Below are positions 57,201-64,000 of a stretch of 64,000 nucleotides of DNA, one piece after another. The position numbers and the translations under genes are program-made. The stretch comes from Marsupella aquatica. Taxonomy: Eukaryota; Marchantiophyta. The stretch lies in the NCBI GenBank assembly GCA_973895155.1, contig OZ316898.1:7998001-8062000 (forward strand), written 5' to 3'. The first letter of the stretch is position 1; the number at the start of each line of letters is the position of its first letter. The notes beneath the pieces were generated by a model. It was not told the origin of the DNA, did not search any database, and worked only from the letters and a program-made list of their open reading frames with translations.

Positions 57201-60200
57201 CGCTGCAACAAAGTTTGGTTCAGGTATTGTAGCTCTAAATGGTAATGCTGTTTTCGTTCAGACTCTGAAGGGGCTAAATCATGACTATCATGCCCGTGAA
57301 CATCAGATGAGATGACGTACTGTACGCTGTTTCCATGTACATATACAAAGCCAGTCTGTATGTGATTGAGCAATGAGGAAGGTAAGTGTACCAGTGGTCG
57401 GCGATGCACTCCCAGAATTGTTCCATTAAAGAATACTATACAGGTGCTGCGAGCGTGAAGTTCTTCCCCAGATAGTAAACTTAAATCCTCCACTCCCAGA
57501 GTTGTACACTGTCAAATACAACATAATATCTGAGAATCTCTTGGAAGACTGGGCTTTGTCACTGAACGCAAAAGACGCCGTATTCAAGATCACTTGCTGG
57601 TCAGCAACAAGGCATGAGAGCAAATCGAGAGCTGTTTACATAATCATTTCCTCTCGCCAGAATACATTTGTGTAAAAGAAAACCTGTGCTCACGGCAAAG
57701 ACTTCTCTCACGACGGGCTAGTCATTAGCAGGGTCGAAGAAGTCTAAGTGAAGAAAATGGCAAGGCAAGGAGAACGATACCAAAGCAATAATCGGGCCTT
57801 CTTCTTCATCAGTAGTGACATGAGTCATTAATGCAAGATTCTTGACGAGCCCGCACGCCTCACCCTCTGGTGTATCACAGGGACACAGCATACCCCACTG
57901 ACAGCACGAATGACGAAAAGTAAACAAGCCGCTTTGTCAGTAGGGTGACATCGTTCATGGACAAAGTATAGCCGGCTTCCTCCTATTTTCTGCAGCCCAA
58001 AGTCAGACATTTGGTAGACTAAAAACTTTTCAGCTGAGTTCAGTCAGTGCTGACGAACAAGTCCTGATCCAAGAAAAGGAACTGGCTTATACATTATACC
58101 AGAGAACGAACAAAAATATCCTCGGAGATACCGACAGAATAATCCTCGAACACAATTTTCCTCATTTCTTTCCGAGTTCGAGCACACCTAAAAAGTATTA
58201 CCTGGCTGGGCTGCAGTGCCCGTGGTCCACTGACTTTGCGGGTCTTCTCAAACTGCGATGTAATTCGCGTCATATGCCCTAAAGCAGCTATGAAAGAGAG
58301 CCGAGAAACCACCTACACGACCACAGATATAACCCCAGAGGATGCCGACCATTAGCAACTCTTCGTTCTGGAAATTTTACTATTGAATTAAAAAACAAAA
58401 CAAGTGAAGACCGTAGCTATCAAATGACGATGCAGAAAGCTGCATCTGTGAGTAAAGTATTCGGGAATGGCGTGTACCTGTGTTACTCCTTTTCTGTCCA
58501 TCCTGAACCTCTTGACAGTCCAGTTTCCGCTTGAAATGGCATGCTCCAAACCGCTTGTGAGGAAATCTGGCCTCATACACTGCCCCAACCACAAGTGATT
58601 GATAAAATTAACTGAAGCAAAGATACTTTAGTGAGCACACTGTTAAGAATGCTTAAGGAGACCGTAGACCATAACCGTACCTTTGCAATATCAAACTGAG
58701 TAGAACGATTGGCTTTAGATAGGGTTATATCAACAGTTCTCTTCAGTTCTCCATTCATCCGCTTGAAACAATCCTGCAATGACAGGAGTGCAAGAGTTGT
58801 GAGGCACGTAATGCACATATCAAAGCAACTTTCTGAACAGATTCTCGCCCCATATATGGACACAATTGAAAAGCGGAATACAGCATTAACCAGTACGATT
58901 ATTCCGTAAGGTCTCCACGTCTACTGGTGTTAGCAAACTGTCCGTAGGATGTCACTGTTGTGTACGACATAACAGAATTTTGAGTTTGGAACTGGGATTG
59001 AAATCCAGTGATATACCTCAAATAGAAGGGCTAGAAGCTGTCCAGCAAGCTCAAGCCGTTTATTTCCAACATAATCCTTTCAACAAATGGAGTACACTCC
59101 ACATCAGATTATTACTATATGGAACAGTGCAACCAAAGTAAACATTGGAGACATTACGAGGATGAAGGATATAGTATTTTTGAGTGCAATTGTCACCTTA
59201 TCATCAACAGCTTCTGAATTTAGCATTGCCTCCAACATACGTCTAATCATAACTGCAATGTAGATGCACTTATTGCGGAAGTCATACTGATGGACCTGTA
59301 GGCAAAGAACGCAGCATAACTTAGGAGGCATACTTTTGGAATATAGACATGTAATCTGCAGTTTCATTCATTTACTAGAGACAGATGTAACAAAAAAATT
59401 AAGAAAAAATTCCTCTTGGATTGGTAAGACAGCCACTTACAGGAACATGAGCAAGAACTACATTTGCCAGAATGTCCCTGGCCTCATCAACCTGGAAAAC
59501 ATCGAGTCAGTTGCGAAAATGAACCATTTTCAACAACCGTTTGACCAAATGGTCATCTAGTATGAGATATTTGTCAAGGATTTGTTAAAATTGGAAGGAA
59601 CTTCGATGCAAATGGTTTGAAAATACCTTGGATCTCTTGGCTTTCACCCACATATTTCGACTTGACTTAACCTGCAAAACGTCACAGGAATGGCATAATC
59701 AGTCAATATAACACGTTCCTCGCTTCTACACTATACACCTTCCTTACTACAAAACTCACTGATGTGGGGAACTGCACACTTGCAAATGTTCGTGTCTAGA
59801 AGAAGGTACAACCTTAACACCCAGATACTCAAGGGCTTGCTGCTGCGAGTAGATGGCAAGCGAAGCACATTCCTGGACGAGGTAAATTTGTGTCAGCAAG
59901 CTGAAAGAAATTCATATAAATTTCAAAAGAGGGACACCGGTCACGTAGTGATGTCACGTCTAGCACTTTTGGACCATTCTAAAGACCACGCCTGCGAGCA
60001 CTTGCCAATTCAGTTCAAGTTGACAAGAAAATCACAGAGATTCCGTACTAGAGAGGCGGGACAGAAATAAACCATGATGAAAACATTCTACCTGCATAGA
60101 AGGTGCCAAGATTCCAGCATACTTTGGGTCTCTCCCTACCATCTGCACTATCTCTTGGTCACTTTCCATTCCCATGGCTTTCAGAACCACCACAATGGGG

Positions 60201-63016
60201 ATCTGACGCACATATTATCCATTCAATTATGGTACAATCAGAGGTTGCACTATCAGTCAACATCAGAAACAAGACTTAAGTAGAATCACTAGTTTACTTG
60301 CATTTGAACCGTTGAATGGATGGAGATTGGTAACAGCAGAAGCCGACCTTAAAACAAAACCCCTGCCTCACAGAAATTCCAGAAAAGAAGCTAATCGCCC
60401 TACTGTTCTACTAAGTCTGAAAATTCTCCACTGAAACAATGACTTACAGTGCATCTTAGCACAGAAGACACGTACATCATCACCAAAAGTATTGTGCCGC
60501 AAATAGAGCCTCTCATGCTTCACAGCAATATTGGTCTTACTCTTCCGTTCATGGGTACTACTTGTCACTGAAGCTGCTACACTGTCCCGCAGCAAAAAGG
60601 TTGGTTATCATGTGGCAACAGGTCGAATGATACAAACTCAGGTTAAAGGCAATAGCCTTGGTGAAAGACGGATATAGGATAAATACGAAGAGTTGGTCTA
60701 GTTCATAACATTGAGCAAGTTGCTTTCCAAAATCTTAAAATGTGACCGGGAAGATTCAGATTGGATCATGGTGGTTTCTATCTAGCACTCACTTGCCACT
60801 GCTGTCTGTGTCAATTATGATCCGATTTTTAGACAGCTGCTCCTGAATCAAGATCACCTGCAGTAGAAACACAGAGTGACTGGTGTCCAATGAGTGTGCC
60901 GAGTACAAAGTAAAGAACATGGAAAACTTGTTCCATTACAGAACGAGAGATGTATGAGTTTGGTGGGGCATTATTACCTTCTCAGTTCCTTTAACGACAA
61001 AGTATCCACCTGGATCTAGAGGGCATTCACCTGAGAAAATAGTAGGTCTAGGTCAGTACTGATTATTAACATCCAAGGAGTGCAAGTTGAACGCTAAATG
61101 CAATCCTCTAATCCATCAAAATTGTAATCAAAGAGTGAGACTGAAAACCTCGTACATTTCAAATCGACCTGAACATGGTTGCAAGGAAAACGACGTTCTG
61201 AAGAACCACTAACCAAGTTTTGCAAGTTCAGCTTCAGATTTTCCAAAAAGTACACAGCGAGAACTGCGCAGCATCAGTGGCATTCTTCCCACAACCAAGG
61301 CCCCCTGAAAGTCACAAAGCAAAGCACGTATGAGAGCATGGAAAACCTTCTCTTCGGATGTTGGTCTGGTCACAGAGTTACATCTGACTTCCATTAACTT
61401 CTTACTCTCCCCAGCACCGCATGCTGATAATTCCAGCTTTTTGCCAAGATCAGCGTAAGATTTGAAACTTCAGAGGTTCCGTACTCGTAGAATGCAAGAA
61501 CTCAGGTACATGCATCGATTTTACCTGACCATCTTTCCCCTTGCGTACTACAATCTCCTTCCCTCTTGTATATTCTACATCTACACTAATAGGTGCAGCA
61601 TACCTGCATAGAAGTAAGTAAAACAAGAAGGTTAAAACGATGGAACAGCACATGCGACGATGGACACTTTCATTTCTCAGCGAATCCAAACTTGCCCGGC
61701 AACATAACACGAGTTATTCACCAACATGAGAATATATCAGCACTTTATGTACAGCGGAATCCCAGGGGAAGAAACCAGCTGTGTTTCAATAGATAAGACA
61801 TAAAAGATTGAAACTTGGGTATTTGGGATTTTAAGAATTTACGTCATATCCCGTAAGCGACACTGGTGTGGAGTAATATCCTCAACAATATAGTCCTGCT
61901 CAACACAAGGCTTTCCGACAAATATATCTGTAAACCTGAAAAAGTACCATACGTTTTCCAATTAGGAGGAAACGTTTTTCGAAGCATCATAAGATCATCA
62001 AAACCTCTCACATAATTGAGATGGATGAACTATTGCTGGGCAACCACATCCAAATAGCAAAATCCCAAATGCCAGCTAAATATTAGAGAGGACAAAGCAA
62101 CCAGGATATTGAAATCTACTCAAAGATGTGTAGATGAAATGTTAGTAAAAGAGTTAAATTCAGGCCCGAGTCGACTACACAGTTAACTCACGCATATAAC
62201 AGGTTCAGTTTACTCATAACATCTTGGGCAATAATAAGGCGGAATGTGAAACGACAACGCTGTCAAGTACTACAATGATAAAAACATGAAGACGTCCAGC
62301 TGCTTACTTGAGATAAAAATTAGGGTCAACATCTGACGTGATTTTCTCGTTTGCCTTGGCATGGATAATCTTTTTGATCTCACAATTTATGAGATAATTG
62401 AAGGAGTCAATGTGCTGTTTCACGAGACCCTTCACCTGATGGTCGAACAGAAAAGTCATACTGACGCCAAATTAGCATAAATCTTCAAATCCAATCATTG
62501 AACCTAAAGACCCAAAACAGGCTAGGGAGTGATCACTACACCTTTAGAAAGGCCGGCAGGAGAGCAAATTTATCCACAGCGGTTTTAAGTGGCGATTCCA
62601 AGTGCTTGGCATTGTACAATCTGCAAACATGATCTGAATCAGAGAAATTGCCTCGCCTACAGAGGGGACCAGTATACGGCGATTCGCTTATAAGAGCTTC
62701 CCAGAGTCCGTAGGACAATGTTCATGTCATAAGCGATACGAACCAAGCATTCAACATGATTCAGAGAATCTGACGAGAGGTGAAAAATTTACAGAATTAG
62801 GTCTTACTGCATGATTCCACACGTGAGGTCGAAATTGTGGATCCCGACTAGTTATCTACATCGTGACACTTCACTTGTGCGCCCCCAACATCAGTGATCG
62901 CATCACATTCATATATACAAGAATGACTATCCCCTATCACTCTATGCTCAGATGCAGGGAACTCGGCATTAATTGTAAACATACTCTTTGAGCTCCGGAT
63001 CCAAAGTCTTGTCCAT
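51275..63016 (-). CDS. NRPC2: DNA-directed RNA polymerase III subunit 2 (second-largest subunit), 38 exons
   Basis: This subunit forms half of the Pol III active centre in the nucleus, which transcribes tRNA, 5S and other small RNAs. Exons that join in frame, 5' to 3' (each high to low): 63016-62985, 62620-62542, 62435-62308, 61935-61843, 61603-61525, 61304-61214, 61030-60978, 60857-60793, 60581-60476, 60202-60092, 59872-59813, 59671-59627, 59491-59441, 59295-59197, 59076-59017, 58773-58681, 58579-58478, 58312-58202, 57897-57781, 57508-57392, 57202-57122, 56979-56875, 56726-56646, 56364-56233, 56120-56076, 55863-55786, 54963-54824, 54720-54606, 54493-54369, 54160-54025, 53756-53626, 53234-53109, 52995-52940, 52834-52764, 52254-52170, 51856-51753, 51559-51431, 51325-51275. 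Total 3483 nt, 1160 aa plus TAG, near the usual length. Pol III identity comes from [37 protein letters not shown] and [17 protein letters not shown]. Active-site motifs [14 protein letters not shown] and [11 protein letters not shown] are intact. The C-terminal zinc ribbon is CTKC...CSTC, followed by [16 protein letters not shown]. An in-frame stop lies just upstream of the ATG. Confidence 0.96.
57203..57391 (-). other. stop-free, in-frame intron of NRPC2 (189 nt)
   Basis: Between the exon ending GVHRRPL and the exon starting [14 protein letters not shown] lies a GT-AG segment (GTACAC...TTGCAG) of 189 nt. It has no stop codon and keeps the frame at both ends. If retained it would add 63 residues. 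Other Pol III second subunits join the flanking residues directly, so I treat it as an intron. Confidence 0.75.
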
Positions 63017-64000
63017 GTCGTCCAGGAGATGATGGTCGATTTATTCAAAGACTACACTCCTCGGAACAAGATACATGGGCAGAGAAATGGGAGCAAGATT
63101 GCCTCCAAATTCACCTGTCAGGGTTTAACAAGAATGTAAAATTAAGTTACGAACAAGACCCCAAGCACTTAAACCCTAAACCCAAAACGGTAAACTGGAA
63201 TATAGACATGAGTTACGTGCGATTAAAAACATACGGAGAATTTCCAAAGACAGAAAAGTGGGGGAGAATCGAAAGTGCGAAGTGAATCTAACGGGAAGAG
63301 TTCAATTTTTCTCAAGCCAGTCAAATTCTGTCGTGAGAAAATGCTAAATTTCGTTGACTGTCACAGATATCCCATACCCGACATCGGATAAACTTTCAGA
63401 ACAATTCCAAGTTGAAGACGGATCGAAGGGTACCTCAGGTGGACTAGATTGCTACCATATGGTAACCCTATGGACGAAACTCCATGTCAAGAGATATTTG
63501 CAGTTGTGGTCTTCTGTATTACAATGCACGATGTACTCAGAGGCTAATTTGTGTCCTTATCGCCATGCTTTTGTACACCAGGCTGATCTAGCTGCAGCAT
63601 TAGAATTATATTAGACCGCCATTAGGACCGTACTTGAGAAATGTCGAGGCACACAATTTGTACCAAGGATTCATTCACAAATACTTATTTTCTATATTCG
63701 AAGATCATGCCCAACTGGTGCAGGTACTAACTAACCTTCACGCTCGCATACCCATTGATAGCTTGGCTTCGATGGACCCCCCAATTCCTCAATTCCTCAA
63801 TTTTGCGGCAATTTGAACTCCATAGACAATTTTCACCATAAATTTGAGTACAGTACTATGGAAGACATAAAACAACATGCATCTCCCCGAGTTTGCCTCT
63901 TTACAATGAATTGCTTGCCGTGTTCACTGCAGCACATCCTCAGCACAGTACAACCCGAGCGCAGTGGGATTCTCATCAGCGTCCCACATGTTTCATCGGA
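63017..64000. other. NRPC2 upstream region, no further gene seen
   Basis: A plus-strand frame at 63354-63614 has no domain or context support. The region presumably holds the NRPC2 promoter. Confidence 0.5.
63171..63179 (+). promoter_or_regulatory. telo-box (AAACCCTAA) upstream of NRPC2
   Basis: The motif lies about 155 nt upstream of the NRPC2 start codon and continues into another AAACCC. Telo-boxes are known in promoters of plant translation-related genes, which would suit a Pol III subunit. A chance occurrence cannot be excluded. Confidence 0.45.

Noticed and set aside
57062-57493. One long NRPC2 exon including the 189-nt insert
   Set aside because: Canonical GT-AG borders and direct joining of the flanking residues in known Pol III subunits favour an intron; kept as a finding.
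63354-63614. Plus-strand 86-codon open frame upstream of NRPC2
   Set aside because: No domain, no splice partners recognised and no support beyond length.

Overview
This window is nuclear DNA from a land plant. The evidence is a multi-intron DNA-directed RNA polymerase III subunit of plant type, an intronless plant-type serine acetyltransferase with a transit-peptide-like N terminus, a plant-type rhamnogalacturonate lyase split into 16 exons, a UBA-domain protein of a plant family, Ty1/copia and CACTA (En/Spm) transposon remains, and interstitial plant telomere-type repeats. The species cannot be fixed from sequence alone. Moderate introns and a fungal-looking gene would fit a non-seed plant such as a bryophyte, but that is a guess.

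Layout, left to right. 1-2.6 kb: gene-free, short repeats. 2.6-5.1 kb: a degenerate tandem array of about 80 bp units runs into an intronless SelO pseudokinase gene (+) whose diagnostic motifs look fungal rather than plant. 7.5-9.6 kb: a UBA-domain gene (-) with a long, probably spliced, 5' leader. 16.1-20.9 kb: rhamnogalacturonate lyase, PL4 (+), reconstructed here exon by exon as 664 aa. 23.5-41.5 kb: a nested transposon block with two oppositely oriented, differently truncated copies of one copia family, a copia LTR inserted into a CACTA TNP2-like transposase, a decayed SET-domain fragment, a decayed accessory ORF flanked by clusters of a GCGA-core motif, a LINE-like remnant and a solo LTR. 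43.3-43.9 kb: a small uncharacterised gene (-). 47.2-48.9 kb: serine acetyltransferase (-). 51.3-63.0 kb: the second-largest subunit of RNA polymerase III, NRPC2 (-), reconstructed as 38 exons and 1160 aa.

The genes do not form a pathway. They are independent housekeeping or metabolic genes (protein AMPylation/redox, ubiquitin binding, pectin remodelling, cysteine synthesis, small-RNA transcription) on either side of a transposon-rich island.

The most interesting signal is the SelO gene. It is intronless, carries the fungal-type sequence signature, and its first in-frame ATG lies inside a tandem repeat, which together suggest horizontal acquisition from a fungus. Also worth checking are a stop-free 189-nt intron in frame within NRPC2, the long disordered N-terminal half of the serine acetyltransferase, and the SET-like fragment between two exons of the CACTA transposase. 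I see no CRISPR array, rRNA gene, convincing tRNA gene or bacterial-type operon.
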